DNA of 57,740 nucleotides from Candidatus Poribacteria bacterium (GTDB lineage: Bacteria > Poribacteria > WGA-4E > WGA-3G), in the NCBI GenBank assembly GCA_022822085.1, contig JAJECK010000117.1:1-57740 (forward strand), in the 5' to 3' direction. Below are positions 1-8,751 of this stretch, in pieces. Numbering within the stretch: the stretch's first letter is position 1; each line of letters begins with the position of its first letter. The translations under genes and the position numbers were made by a program. The notes beneath the pieces were generated by a model. The model was not told the DNA's origin, did no database searches, and saw nothing but the letters and a program-made list of their open reading frames with translations.

Positions 1-217
1 AACTGCCCTTGCCCCTCGTGCCGCTGGCGAGGTTTCCTAACCTCGCCACAGGACCTAAATTATACCAATTCTAATTATAGTTAAATCCATAATTACCCTG
101 ACATTAGCGAGGTTTCCTAACCTCGCCAGCAGGAGGACAACTGCCCTTGCCCCTCGTGCCGCTGGCGAGGTTTCCTAACCTCGCCACAGGACCTAAATTA
201 TACCAATTCTAATTATT
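1..217. repeat. Direct duplication carrying GGCGAGGTT palindromes
   Basis: The stretch 1-79 recurs almost exactly at 139-217. Each copy holds the palindrome with arms GGCGAGGTT and AACCTCGCC around a TCCT loop (25-48 and 163-186); a third copy with one changed flank lies at 105-128. Each duplicated unit ends in a tataccaattctaatta motif that recurs elsewhere in the window. No gene is visible here. This is a member of the dispersed palindrome family described for the rest of the window. Confidence 0.85.
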
Positions 218-237
218 TTTGGACCATTCTTCCGTCC

Positions 238-309
238 GTCGGGTAGAGGCCCGAAACCCGACATGATAGACAAAATCATCACGTGTCGGGTTTCGTGCCT
301 CTACCCGAC
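238..309. repeat. Long hairpin repeat, family gtcgggtagag
   Basis: Outer arms 238-250 and 297-309 are perfect reverse complements (gtcgggtagaggc / gcctctacccgac), and an inner arm pair (cgaaacccgaca / tgtcgggtttcg) extends the hairpin. Related copies lie at 2420-2507 and 12586-12694, so it is a dispersed element. It sits just downstream of the threonine synthase-like gene's stop codon and could act as a terminator there, but its recurrence near unrelated genes argues for a mobile or REP-like origin. Confidence 0.8.
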
Positions 310-327
310 AGACAAGCTTAGAATGGA

Positions 328-1431
328 CTATCCACCAGACTTCAACCCACTACCCGTGAGTATTGAAACTGCCACATCATCTTCTTGGATAATGCCTTGA
401 TCTCTAAACTGCTCATAACCGCTTATCACAACAGCAGAGGTCGGTTCAACATAAATACCTTGCGCAGCAAGCGTCCGCATTCCAGAAATGATGTCATCAT
501 CAGCTACGGTGGCAAATGCACCGTTTGAGAATTGGATTGCTTCCATAATCATCTCAGCACGGATAGGGAGTTCAGCCGTGATACCCTCAGCAAGTGTCTG
601 TGATGTTTGTAGCATGCGTGTTATAGAAGGCCTCCCATCACGAAACGCGTTATAGATGGGGCAACAAGCGGCAGGTTGAACACCGAGCAGACGAGGAACA
701 CGATCTATCGTACCCGCATCAATCAGTTCGGAAAAACCGAGGTATAAACCCAGATAGATGCTACCAAATCCCACAGGACAGATAATGTGGTCAGGCACAT
801 CACCGTGCAACTGATCAGTTATTTCAAAAGCGAGTGTCTTTATACCCTCTAAAAAGAAAGGGTGCCAGTTGTGAGAAGCATAGCAGGTGTTCTCTGCAGC
901 GTGCTGCACGGCTTCTGTTGTGGCGGTCCGATTTCCCGGCACCAGTTTTAACTCGGCACCGTAAGCAGAAATCTGTCGTAATTTAGCCTGTGATGTAGAT
1001 TCAGGGCAGTAGATTGTACAGTGGATACCAGCACGCGCACTGAACGCAGCAATTGCAGCACCCGCATTACCAGATGAGTCTTCAACCACCGAATCAACAC
1101 CCGATGCCTTGAGATGTGTCAACAGGACAGAGGCACCTCGGTCTTTATACGAACCGGTAGGACAGAGGTAATCTAATTTTACCAAGTGGTTGGGATTATC
1201 GGTAGAATCTAATGGGACGAGAGGCGTAACACCTTCTCCAAGTGTAACGATGTCAGTCCCTGAAGGAATGGGTAATGCCTGACGATACCGCCAAAGGGAT
1301 GCTATGGAAGGGTCCCATTCATAAGAAAAGGCGGTGTTTTTTTGGAGTGTTAACGGAGAACCGCAATCACATTGATAACGCAGCGGTGATATATTATAGA
1401 TGGTCTTACATTTATTACACTGATATTGCAT
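328..1431 (-). CDS. thrC: Threonine synthase-like PLP enzyme
   Basis: Predicted pyridoxal-phosphate enzyme of the threonine synthase group (fold type II), which converts O-phosphohomoserine to threonine. The N-terminus has a zinc-ribbon-like Cys pattern (C5, C8, C21, C23) often seen in short bacterial/archaeal ThrC. The Schiff-base lysine is K96 in GSYKDRGAS, followed by an SGNAGAA phosphate/substrate loop near residue 120 and a C-terminal TGSGLK motif. At 367 residues it has the length of the short ThrC class. It starts 2 bases after the stop of the upstream gene on the same strand, so the two are probably cotranscribed. Related enzymes such as other fold-II lyases cannot be fully excluded from sequence alone. 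Confidence 0.85.
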   Translation of the reverse strand: MQYQCNKCKTIYNISPLRYQCDCGSPLTLQKNTAFSYEWDPSIASLWRYRQALPIPSGTDIVTLGEGVTPLVPLDSTDNPNHLVKLDYLCPTGSYKDRGASVLLTHLKASGVDSVVEDSSGNAGAAIAAFSARAGIHCTIYCPESTSQAKLRQISAYGAELKLVPGNRTATTEAVQHAAENTCYASHNWHPFFLEGIKTLAFEITDQLHGDVPDHIICPVGFGSIYLGLYLGFSELIDAGTIDRVPRLLGVQPAACCPIYNAFRDGRPSITRMLQTSQTLAEGITAELPIRAEMIMEAIQFSNGAFATVADDDIISGMRTLAAQGIYVEPTSAVVISGYEQFRDQGIIQEDDVAVSILTGSGLKSGG

Positions 1432-1433
1432 AG

Positions 1434-2114
1434 TTATTCAGTATCAGTTTTTAGCTGTCCCCATATCGTTGCCAACTTTGAAATTGGATCAACAGCATGT
1501 GGCGTCCCAAACAAACCTTCTGGATCGAAATTCTCTGGCGGTTCAATCGTACTGACCCAGACGCGGTTGATCCAGATGGGTCCCTTACCGTGAGAGGAAA
1601 ATCGGAAGTCTGAACCGTTTGCTCGATTCTCAAAACGTCCATCTTTGATTACCCAAATGTGAACCCGCCATTCATCTGTGCCTTCCGGTTTTACAACAGG
1701 AAAAGCACCGTCTCCAGCACCACGGAATGCACCGCCAACGAGACCGGCACCGTTACTGTCATATTGGCAATCAATTTGTTCTGCCTTATTAGAGTCGAAA
1801 TATTCCATTACAATCCATGCTTCACGGTTTCCACCGAATAGAAACGCATCATCAATTTTGAAATACATGTGGTTGTTTCCTGGTCCATTATATGGCCAAG
1901 GGTTTTCTAAGCAGTCAACATTGTTCTGTTCCGCAGGTTCTGTTATACCGTCCCCTTGTTCGCTTTGAGTTAATAAAACACCTTCGTTTTCCTTACCGAG
2001 GTCTATCCAAATGAAGTTTTCGCCTTCAACAGGTTCTTCAGCAGCAAATGCTCCAAATGAAATCAGGGCGGAGTAAATTAAAATTATCATTATCCATTGA
2101 ATCAGATGTGTCAT
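1434..2114 (-). CDS. Secreted protein of unknown function
   Basis: A 226-residue protein with a clear N-terminal signal peptide (hydrophobic stretch about residues 5-22, cleavage likely after AFAA). The mature part is acidic and aromatic-rich, with WIVMEYFD, VHIWVIKDGRF and WINRVWVS segments suggestive of a beta-sandwich, as in carbohydrate-binding or laminin-G-like domains. That is only a guess from strand-like patterning; no catalytic motif is seen. The stop is 2 bases before the threonine synthase-like start, so they form a likely two-gene unit although the functions have no obvious link. It has a good AAGGAG ribosome binding site 7 bases upstream of the ATG. Confidence 0.7.
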   Translation of the reverse strand: MTHLIQWIMIILIYSALISFGAFAAEEPVEGENFIWIDLGKENEGVLLTQSEQGDGITEPAEQNNVDCLENPWPYNGPGNNHMYFKIDDAFLFGGNREAWIVMEYFDSNKAEQIDCQYDSNGAGLVGGAFRGAGDGAFPVVKPEGTDEWRVHIWVIKDGRFENRANGSDFRFSSHGKGPIWINRVWVSTIEPPENFDPEGLFGTPHAVDPISKLATIWGQLKTDTE

Positions 2115-2283
2115 TTTTTCTCCTTATATTTGTGATACTATGGTGAAACACAGCAGAAACTTAATATAATACCATTTCTAATAATTATAGTCTCTATTAT
2201 GTAGTACAAACTTCATGAAGATTATAGTAAAATCCGAAAATATGTTCACATTTCAATTAACAACAATCCCACACCATCGCCGC

Positions 2284-2507
2284 TGGCGAGGTTTCCTAAC
2301 CTCGCTAATGTCCGGGTAATTATGGATTTAACTATAAAAATTAATTTCGGTAATGTGGCGCGGTTTGGAAACCTCGCCAGCGGCCTTGGGAAGAGAGCGG
2401 GATTAGTCATAAATTCACTGTAGGTCGGGTAGAGCGAAGCGAAACCCGACATTGAAACTCTGTCTACCTCTACGTTTCGGGTTTCGATTCGCCTCTACCC
2501 GACCTAC
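2284..2507. repeat. Intergenic repeat block: two palindromes and one long hairpin
   Basis: The gap 2115-2551 contains the GGCGAGGTT palindrome at 2284-2307, an inverted variant at 2356-2379 (GGCGCGGTT / AACCTCGCC) and the long gtaggtcgggtagag hairpin at 2420-2507 whose ends are gtaggtcgggtagag and ctctacccgacctac. A short open frame across this block (2246-2452) is a by-product of the repeats. An ataccatttctaata motif near 2168 resembles the left end of the element at 5750-5930. Confidence 0.8.
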
Positions 2508-2551
2508 GAAATAAGGCTACTATGACACTTGTCCGTTCTTATGGATTGACC

Positions 2552-4399
2552 CTACTTTAGAATCACGAGTCGTCGTGTCTGCTGGAAAGCGGGTGTCGTT
2601 AACTGGTAAAAATACACACCACTTGCAACGCCTTCACCTAAGCTATTCTTTCCATCCCAATACGCAGCACGTCCACGGTTATGGTAGAAACCTTCGGACT
2701 GATAACCCATAGTAAGTGTCCGAACAAGTCCACCTGTTGCATCATAAATTGATATGGATACAGGGGACGCAACCGAAAGCTGATACGGAATCCACGTCTC
2801 CGGATTGAACGGATTCGGATAGTTCTGCAACAACTGATCTTTATTCGGTTGACCGATGCTATCAAGTATGACAGGAAGCAATGCATTCGCTAAATTATCT
2901 GGTGTTACCTTAAAGATGTCCGTCTCTGAAGCAACATTACCGGTTGTATCAGTAACGGTCAATTCCAAAGCGTCACCAACCTGCACAACACTTCGTCGAG
3001 AAAGATCGGCAGTTGCAGCGGCGAAATAGTTATCACTGACTTGAGCTGTCATAACGGTGTTTGTCCGCTTGTTTCGGACTGTGATACGATAACCGTTATA
3101 TTGCTGTGTGCTATTTGTGCTATTTAAATGTCCACTGACAACGAATGCCCACGTTTCTTGGACAATCCCCCTTGTCAAAGGCGTAATGGTAGAAGGTGCT
3201 GTAGCGACTTGCATCTGATTTGCCCACCTTGTTCCCGTGAAGACAACGTCGCGTGCTTTTGGTAAATTGACGATGTACCCTTTTGCTCCTTCGATGGGAA
3301 ATCCGTCGTTGGGCGCGTTTGGTGTCCATCCTATGAAATTTTGCGTTGCGCCATCAAGTGCTATTACAGCTGTTGCACCTGTCTTTAGTGCAAGTGACCG
3401 TGCTGTCATGTGGACAGTCGGTTCCAACGGTACAGACAGCATGTTCAAACCTTTAGAGAGGCGCATAGAGAAAATACTGCCGAAACCTTCTCCGTTCGGT
3501 TGTGTCTTAGGCCTGCCGACGAATCCCAATCTACGATCATCGGTTAAGTCGTAATAACCGATAATACTCCCGTCCTGATTAATATTCCGTACTACAGTAT
3601 TAACACTGTCTGGTACCCGCAATTCTTGGAGGGTACCGCCTGGCAGGAGAATATAGGAACGTTGGATATCGTCTACAGCCATGGCTCTGAAGACGATGAC
3701 ACCGACATCGTTGATGGCATTCACGAATAGGAATCTGAGTTCTGGGGTCTCCGGGATGTCGATGGTGATAAAACTGCCATCAGGGTTACGCATGAACCCG
3801 TGAGGCATGCCATCGGCATCTACGTAACTGCCAACAACCACACCCGCAGCGTTGACAAAGTCCCCATAAGTTTTGACTGCCCCCGGGAACGTAATTGTCA
3901 GCTCACCTGAAAAGGCACGGGTGACACCTGATCCATCTACGATGTTGCCGCTCAGCGCCCCTGTTTCATCACTGAGACCGAAAATGAACGTCTGGACGGC
4001 ACCTGGAAAATCGTATCGTTTCAACTCACCATTTTCGTCTAAGACGACACCATGGTAAAGTCCATCACTATCCTTGTAGTGTCCTGCAGCTTTCCCGGCA
4101 TTATCAAGGGCATAGAAATTGGTTTTTAGTGACCCTGGAAAGTCGTACGTTTTAAAAACGCCGTCTATCAATGTGAAGCCGATGGTTTTCTCACCATCAG
4201 AGCTCCGTGTGTTGCCCGCATAATCTCCGAAATCGTTACTTGCAGCCACCTCCAGAAAATCTACACCCGGGACTTCAACCGTTTCAAAGATGTAATCTGC
4301 AATCGGTATTTCAGCACTGATTTGCGTAACAGTATATCCTGTGAAACAGATAATTAGACATATCAACATGGGAAGTTTCGTTTTTATATTGTGAACCAT
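2552..4399 (-). CDS. Secreted HAF-repeat propeller protein with FlgD/T9SS-like C-terminus
   Basis: A 615-residue exported protein. The signal peptide spans about residues 1-29. Residues 35-300 are a series of HAF-type extracellular repeats (GVDFLEVAASNDFGDYAG, YDFPGSLKT, GLYHGVVLDENGEL and similar), expected to form a beta-propeller. A hydrophobic SKGLNMLSVPLEP segment follows, then an Ig-like module (TWAFVVSGHL to TDTTGNVAS), and a C-terminal FlgD-Ig/T9SS type A-like domain starting NYPNPFNPETWIPYQL and ending in LVILK. This C-terminus resembles outer-surface sorting/anchoring domains of Poribacteria and Bacteroidetes-type proteins. Close paralogs lie at 6018-7892, 8752-11456 and 12716-15399. 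The start has a good AAGGAG site. Ligand and role are unknown. Confidence 0.8.
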   Translation of the reverse strand: MVHNIKTKLPMLICLIICFTGYTVTQISAEIPIADYIFETVEVPGVDFLEVAASNDFGDYAGNTRSSDGEKTIGFTLIDGVFKTYDFPGSLKTNFYALDNAGKAAGHYKDSDGLYHGVVLDENGELKRYDFPGAVQTFIFGLSDETGALSGNIVDGSGVTRAFSGELTITFPGAVKTYGDFVNAAGVVVGSYVDADGMPHGFMRNPDGSFITIDIPETPELRFLFVNAINDVGVIVFRAMAVDDIQRSYILLPGGTLQELRVPDSVNTVVRNINQDGSIIGYYDLTDDRRLGFVGRPKTQPNGEGFGSIFSMRLSKGLNMLSVPLEPTVHMTARSLALKTGATAVIALDGATQNFIGWTPNAPNDGFPIEGAKGYIVNLPKARDVVFTGTRWANQMQVATAPSTITPLTRGIVQETWAFVVSGHLNSTNSTQQYNGYRITVRNKRTNTVMTAQVSDNYFAAATADLSRRSVVQVGDALELTVTDTTGNVASETDIFKVTPDNLANALLPVILDSIGQPNKDQLLQNYPNPFNPETWIPYQLSVASPVSISIYDATGGLVRTLTMGYQSEGFYHNRGRAAYWDGKNSLGEGVASGVYFYQLTTPAFQQTRRLVILK

Positions 4400-4506
4400 A
4401 GTTCTCCTTTATTAATGTGTGTTTGCAGATTACTAAGGAATAGATTGCCGCTTTCAGCAAGGGAAACAGACAATTCGACAAATTAGATTTATTGAAATAT
4501 GTCTAT

Positions 4507-4638
4507 CAGGACTTACGCATTTTCTCTTAAAGTCCCCTTGATAAGGGGGATTTAGGGGGTTAAAAAGACTAAAAACACTGAAATATCGCACCATTTAACC
4601 CCCTAACCCCCTTATCAAGGCGGAATGCGTAAGTCCTG
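4507..4638. mobile_element. MITE-like element, copy 1 (132 bp, 5-bp target duplication)
   Basis: Terminal inverted repeats caggacttacgcat (4507-4520) and atgcgtaagtcctg (4625-4638) bound a 132-bp element with further inner inverted repeats rich in CCCCTT and AAGGGG. It is flanked by the 5-base direct repeat TCTAT (4502-4506 and 4639-4643), the expected target-site duplication. A second full copy lies at 22044-22177 in the opposite orientation, and a truncated copy at 12151-12236. There is no coding capacity, so it must be moved by a transposase encoded elsewhere. Confidence 0.9.
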
Positions 4639-4679
4639 TCTATGTGTAAGAGTGCTATCAATAAATCAAACAAACATGC

Positions 4680-5558
4680 TCAACAGTAGGTATCCCGTGC
4701 CTGTGTTTCAATATCAAAACCCTCTTTCCGAATACGTTGGTTGAAGTAAAGAAGGGTGATACCGATGATCCAAATTGGATATGAAATTGCAAAAACACAA
4801 AGGTGTATTACGATCAAAATCGTATAAAAAAATGGTGTGCTGTTCTCAAAAGGTTCCGAGAGTAGCCCCCATTCAATAATATCAATAAAGCCAATTTCAC
4901 CAACAAGGTTTGTTAAAATAAGTATGAAGCCGATAGAAATTTCTAATATCATGTGAACAAGTTCACCAAACAAAAAGATCGCAAGTAACATTCCAAACAT
5001 CTGCCACCATGTCCCCTTGACAAGTTCACTACTGCGCCTGAGCGCATGGCTTACCTTAGGCTGTTCAAACATGACTGCGCCGAGGAATAGGCCCCAACGC
5101 ACCGCAAAATAGATGGCAAACGGAATTCCAATCATCGTAACTGTCAAACCGACAACAACTAACCACCAAAGAAATGTTGAACCTAACAATTGCCAAAACC
5201 GCTGCAGTGTTGTCTCTAAAACTGAGCGAATTGTAATTTCTTCACTTAGATAGGTTGCACCAGTTCCGATCACTATTCCACCTATACCTATAATGGAGAA
5301 AGTGACCACAAATATAACTATTCCTATTCCCAATGGAAAATAACGGAGAAAGAAGGAATCAGAAAAATCAGTTAAAAGATAGACTGCCAGTTCCCCAAAG
5401 ATCGAAAATACGACAAGTCCCAGAAATAGCGTAAAGTGTTTCCGAAAGATACTGAACGTGGTGTCCAAAATTTCCCCAAATCCCATCGGTTTAAGGGGTG
5501 TCGTTGCTAAAGTAGATTCGTTATTATCTTGTAGTGATATATCATTCTGTCCTAACAC
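4680..5558 (-). CDS. Multi-pass membrane protein, YciC/GPDPase-membrane-domain-like
   Basis: A 292-residue integral membrane protein with about six hydrophobic helices after a polar N-terminus. The entry motif MGFGEILDTTFSIFRKHFTL resembles the start of a widespread group of membrane proteins annotated as glycerophosphoryl-diester-phosphodiesterase membrane domain or DUF975/YciC-like; that is inference from pattern, and no catalytic residues are visible. The assigned start is a GTG; an alternative is the internal ATG at residue 25, which begins the conserved part. It is flanked by HAF-propeller genes on the same strand but separated from them by repeats, so it is probably its own unit. Confidence 0.65.
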   Translation of the reverse strand: MLGQNDISLQDNNESTLATTPLKPMGFGEILDTTFSIFRKHFTLFLGLVVFSIFGELAVYLLTDFSDSFFLRYFPLGIGIVIFVVTFSIIGIGGIVIGTGATYLSEEITIRSVLETTLQRFWQLLGSTFLWWLVVVGLTVTMIGIPFAIYFAVRWGLFLGAVMFEQPKVSHALRRSSELVKGTWWQMFGMLLAIFLFGELVHMILEISIGFILILTNLVGEIGFIDIIEWGLLSEPFENSTPFFYTILIVIHLCVFAISYPIWIIGITLLYFNQRIRKEGFDIETQARDTYC

Positions 5559-5747
5559 ATGCCCCCCAATCGATGATGTGATTTCAATTCAATTGGATAT
5601 GATGGTAGATTTTGGAATTAATCGGGCACTCTACCCCATCGAAGTTAGGAAGAAATCAACGGTATGAATGCCATTTAGGCATTCCCCGCCTTGCCAGCAG
5701 TCGGCTGAAAGTGTCTATTTATTTCAAAGCTTCACTATAGTATGTTA

Positions 5748-5932
5748 TTATACCATTTCTAATATATAATGTCTCTTTTTTGTACCACAATCTGTTTTCC
5801 TCTGTCGCTGGCGAGGTTTCCTAACCTCGCCACATTACCGAAATATTTTCTTAATCTTCATTTAGTTTGTGTCCTAAAGAACTAAAACCATAGCAAACGT
5901 AAATGAGACAACATTTTATAGAAATGGTATTA
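5748..5932. mobile_element. MITE-like element with taccatttct ends
   Basis: Imperfect terminal inverted repeats of about 25 bases (taccatttct at 5751 and agaaatggta ending at 5929) enclose about 180 bp, with TTA on both outer sides (5748-5750 and 5930-5932) as a possible 3-base target duplication. Inside is the GGCGAGGTT palindrome (5809-5832). The right two-thirds (5809-5930) recurs nearly identically at 53556-53677, with only a few base differences. It fills most of the 5559-6017 gap; nothing else is recognised there. Confidence 0.7.
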
Positions 5933-6017
5933 CAATAACTATAATGCGTTTTGCTTAACTAAATGTCACAGATACACCAATGGCACAACTGTAACACCTG
6001 CCCGTTTATAATTAATC

Positions 6018-7892
6018 CTATTTTAGAATCACGAGTCGCCGTGTTTGCTGGAAAGAGGGTGTCGTTAACTGGTAAAAATAGACACCACTTGCAACCTGTT
6101 CACCTAAAGCATTTCTACCATCCCAATACGCAGCGCGCCCACGACTATTATAATAGCCCGCGGATTGAATACCGAGCGAAAGTGTGCGAATCAACTTACC
6201 AGTTGTCCCATAAATGGATATCGATACAGGACTGTCTTGCGAGAGTTGATACGGAATCCACGTCTCCGGGTTAAACGGATTCGGATAGTTCTGCAGCAAC
6301 TGATTCTTGTTCGGTTGACCGATGCTATCAAGTTGAACAGAAAGCGAAGCATCCGTTAAATTATCGGGTGTTACCTTAAAGATGTATGTCTCTGAGGCAA
6401 CATTACCGGTTGTATCAGTAACGGTCAATTCCAAAGCGTCACCAACCTGCACAACACTCCGGCGCGTCAGGTCTGCTGTGGCAGCGGCGAAGTAGTTATC
6501 ACTGACTTGTGTTGTCATGACGGAGTTTGTCCGTAGGTTTCGGACTGTGATATGATAACCGTCATATTGCTGCGTGCTATCTAAATGTCCACTGACAACG
6601 AATGCCCAGGTCTCGCCAGGTTTCGGACTGGGTTTTGCAATCGGTGCAGCTGCACTCGCTTGCCCTGGATTTGTCCAATGGGCACCAACGACTGCAAAAT
6701 CGCGTGCTTGTGTCACATTGACGATATAGCCTTGTCCACCTTCTATAGCAAATCCATCGTTAGGCGCGCTCGGTGTCCACCCGACGAAACTTTGGTTTTC
6801 AGCATCAAGTGTTATGACAACTGTCGCACCTGCAAGACCAGCAAGGGACTTGGCGGTCATCGGTTTGGAAGAGGCTAAAGGCATAGACAACATGTTCAAA
6901 CCTTGAGTAAGATGTGTCCGGAAAATGTTGCTATACATTTCCGCTTCTTCTTTCGTGGAAGGTATAACGACACATCCGTGTCTCCGTCCATCAGGCGTAT
7001 CATAGTATCCTGTTATCCTACCTTGGCTGTCAATATCCCGTAAGACTGTTTCAACACTACCGGGGTATCGCAGTTCAAGGGGTTGTCTGCCAAGGTGGAG
7101 AACGTAAGAACGTTCAATATCGCCTTTGACTTTCGCTCGGAATACAATGTTCCATATATCATTGATCGCATTTACAAAGAGGTATTCAAGATTGGATATG
7201 TTCGGAATATCTATATCGTGAATACTACCGTCAGGGAGGCTGTAAAATCCGTGATAGATACCTTCGCTATCTATGTAACTGCCAACAACGATACCTGCAG
7301 CATTTATATCATCTGCATAAGTTGACATTGCCTTATGAACATTAAATTGCATTTTTCCAACAAAGCCTTGAATATTGCCGTTTTCATCAATGGTATCCCC
7401 GAGTAGTTGTCCATCTTCACCGATACCGAAGATTTGTGTATTAAGTGCACCAGGGAAATTCCACACTTTTAACTCACCATCTTGTAGTATAATGCCGTGT
7501 GTGATTTCGTTCTGATCTTCGTAGAAACCTGCTGCTTGTCCAGCATTATTTAGTCCGTAGAATACAGTCTGTCCGGAATCGGGGACATCATAAGTGGTAA
7601 ACACTCCATCAATAAGTGTGAATGCAATGAGTTTGCCATCTGCGTTTTTAGTATTACCTGCATAATGTCCATTGTTGTTACTTGCAGTTACTTCAAGGAA
7701 ATCAACACCCGGAACAGTTATCGTCTCATAGATGTAATGTTCTGTGTATGGATCAACGGGTGGGACAGAAATTGTCACAGGAACTGGAAGTTTGGGAGGA
7801 GGAAAATTATTAGAGTGCGCAGCGGTGTGCCACCCCAAACAAGCAATTAAAGTTATAATGAGGAGCATCTTAGTTTTAATACGGTGTTCCAT
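6018..7892 (-). CDS. Secreted HAF-repeat propeller protein with FlgD/T9SS-like C-terminus
   Basis: A 624-residue paralog of the protein at 2552-4399 with the same architecture: signal peptide (about 1-25), a proline-rich linker, HAF-type repeats (about 50-310), an NMLSMPLAS segment, an Ig-like module beginning GETWAFVVSGHL, and a C-terminal NYPNPFNPETWIPYQL domain ending in LVILK. The repeat region is clearly diverged from the paralogs, while the last 200 residues are nearly identical, which suggests recombination or gene conversion of the anchor. An AAAGGAA ribosome binding site precedes the ATG. It is probably displayed on the cell surface; the binding partner is unknown. Confidence 0.8.
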   Translation of the reverse strand: MEHRIKTKMLLIITLIACLGWHTAAHSNNFPPPKLPVPVTISVPPVDPYTEHYIYETITVPGVDFLEVTASNNNGHYAGNTKNADGKLIAFTLIDGVFTTYDVPDSGQTVFYGLNNAGQAAGFYEDQNEITHGIILQDGELKVWNFPGALNTQIFGIGEDGQLLGDTIDENGNIQGFVGKMQFNVHKAMSTYADDINAAGIVVGSYIDSEGIYHGFYSLPDGSIHDIDIPNISNLEYLFVNAINDIWNIVFRAKVKGDIERSYVLHLGRQPLELRYPGSVETVLRDIDSQGRITGYYDTPDGRRHGCVVIPSTKEEAEMYSNIFRTHLTQGLNMLSMPLASSKPMTAKSLAGLAGATVVITLDAENQSFVGWTPSAPNDGFAIEGGQGYIVNVTQARDFAVVGAHWTNPGQASAAAPIAKPSPKPGETWAFVVSGHLDSTQQYDGYHITVRNLRTNSVMTTQVSDNYFAAATADLTRRSVVQVGDALELTVTDTTGNVASETYIFKVTPDNLTDASLSVQLDSIGQPNKNQLLQNYPNPFNPETWIPYQLSQDSPVSISIYGTTGKLIRTLSLGIQSAGYYNSRGRAAYWDGRNALGEQVASGVYFYQLTTPSFQQTRRLVILK

Positions 7893-8002
7893 ATATCTAT
7901 TCCTTTTTAAGTTGCAGGTTAGATTGAGGGACGAAACCCATAAGTGCCAATTTATGGGTCCAAATCCGTTATGGCAGCGTCTTCAGTCCCAGTGAATGCC
8001 TT

Positions 8003-8098
8003 ATGAAGATTAATTTATTAATTCGGTCCTTTTTTATCTGTACGAGGCAGGTGTCCTCGCCAGAAGGAAAAGAACCCAATTAATAAGTTAATCTTCAT
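8003..8098. repeat. Element bounded by ATGAAGATTAA inverted repeats
   Basis: The ends tgaagattaatttattaatt (from 8004) and aattaataagttaatcttca (to 8097) are near-perfect reverse complements around a short core that contains a remnant of the palindrome family (gaggcaggtgtcctcgcc). Related elements with the same ends lie at 12239-12354 and 28688-28801, and half-copies near 8607-8633 and 53579-53608. It is a MITE-like structure without coding capacity; no clean target duplication is seen for this copy. Confidence 0.65.
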
Positions 8099-8166
8099 CC
8101 AGATTGCGGTATTTGACCCACAAACTCAAAGTTGAGGCTACAGACACACAAGGTTCCCCTCCTCCT

Positions 8167-8358
8167 GCTGGCGAGGTTTCCGAACCTCGTCTATCTGCTG
8201 CTGGCGAGGTTTCCGAACCTCATCTATCTGCTGCTGGCGAGGTTTTCGAACCTCGTCTATCTGCTGCTGGCGAGGTTTTCGAACCTCGTCTATCTGCTGC
8301 TGGCGAGGTTTCCGAACCTCGCCTATCTGCTGCTGGCAAGGTTTTCGAACCTCGCCAA
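8167..8358. repeat. Tandem array of six 33-bp palindromic units
   Basis: Six consecutive units of 33 bases each carry the GGCGAGGTT / AACCTCG palindrome plus a short ctatctgct connector, with only single-base differences between units. Because 33 is divisible by three, the array stays open in several frames, creating false ORFs full of LLARFPNL repeats. It is not a CRISPR array: the connectors are identical, not unique spacers. It occupies the gap between two HAF-propeller genes. Confidence 0.9.
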
Positions 8359-8431
8359 TTATTGAACCCCGTTTTAACAGGATAACAATTTAAAAAAAGT
8401 CAAGCAGAATAGAGTGCGTTGCCCTTGGGTA

Positions 8432-8633
8432 AAGGCGAGGTTCGGAAACCTCGTCAGCGGAGGAGGGAAACCTATCCTGCCTGCTGGCAAGGTTAGAAAA
8501 CCTCGTCAGCGGAGGAAGGAAACCTGCCCTGCCTGCTGGCAAGGTTAGAAAACCTCGTCAGCGGAGGAGGGAAACCTGCCTGCTGGCGAGGTTTCCGAAC
8601 CTCGCCAAATTACCGAAACATTTTCTTAATCTT
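8432..8633. repeat. Second palindrome cluster with about 58-bp units
   Basis: Three imperfect units of palindrome plus cagcggaggagggaaacctg connector, in the opposite orientation to the neighbouring 33-bp array, end in a standard palindrome at 8584-8607 and a ttaccgaaacattttcttaatcttcat tail (to 8633) shared with other dispersed copies (about 5833-5862, 28771-28801, 53579-53608). Together with the 33-bp array and the element at 8003-8098, this explains nearly all of the 7893-8751 gap. Confidence 0.8.
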
Positions 8634-8751
8634 CATAAAGTTTGCAGTACAAAAGAGTTCAAGTAATTATTCGCAAGCTCAATCCAACGGACAAACTTTG
8701 GATTATATGTCTTCTAATCTTGGAAATCAGCAAATCCTGGTTCAAGCAACA

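Noticed and set aside
2246-2452. Minus-strand ORF of 68 codons
   Set aside because: Composed of two palindromes and part of the long hairpin.
8104-8385. Plus-strand ORFs encoding LLARFPNL or GEVSEPRLSAA repeats
   Set aside because: They are translations of the 33-bp palindrome array, which stays open because 33 is divisible by three; no ribosome site or homology.
8167-8607. CRISPR-like array of repeats
   Set aside because: Units are 33 bp with identical connectors rather than unique spacers, and no cas genes are near. It is a tandem array of the dispersed palindrome.
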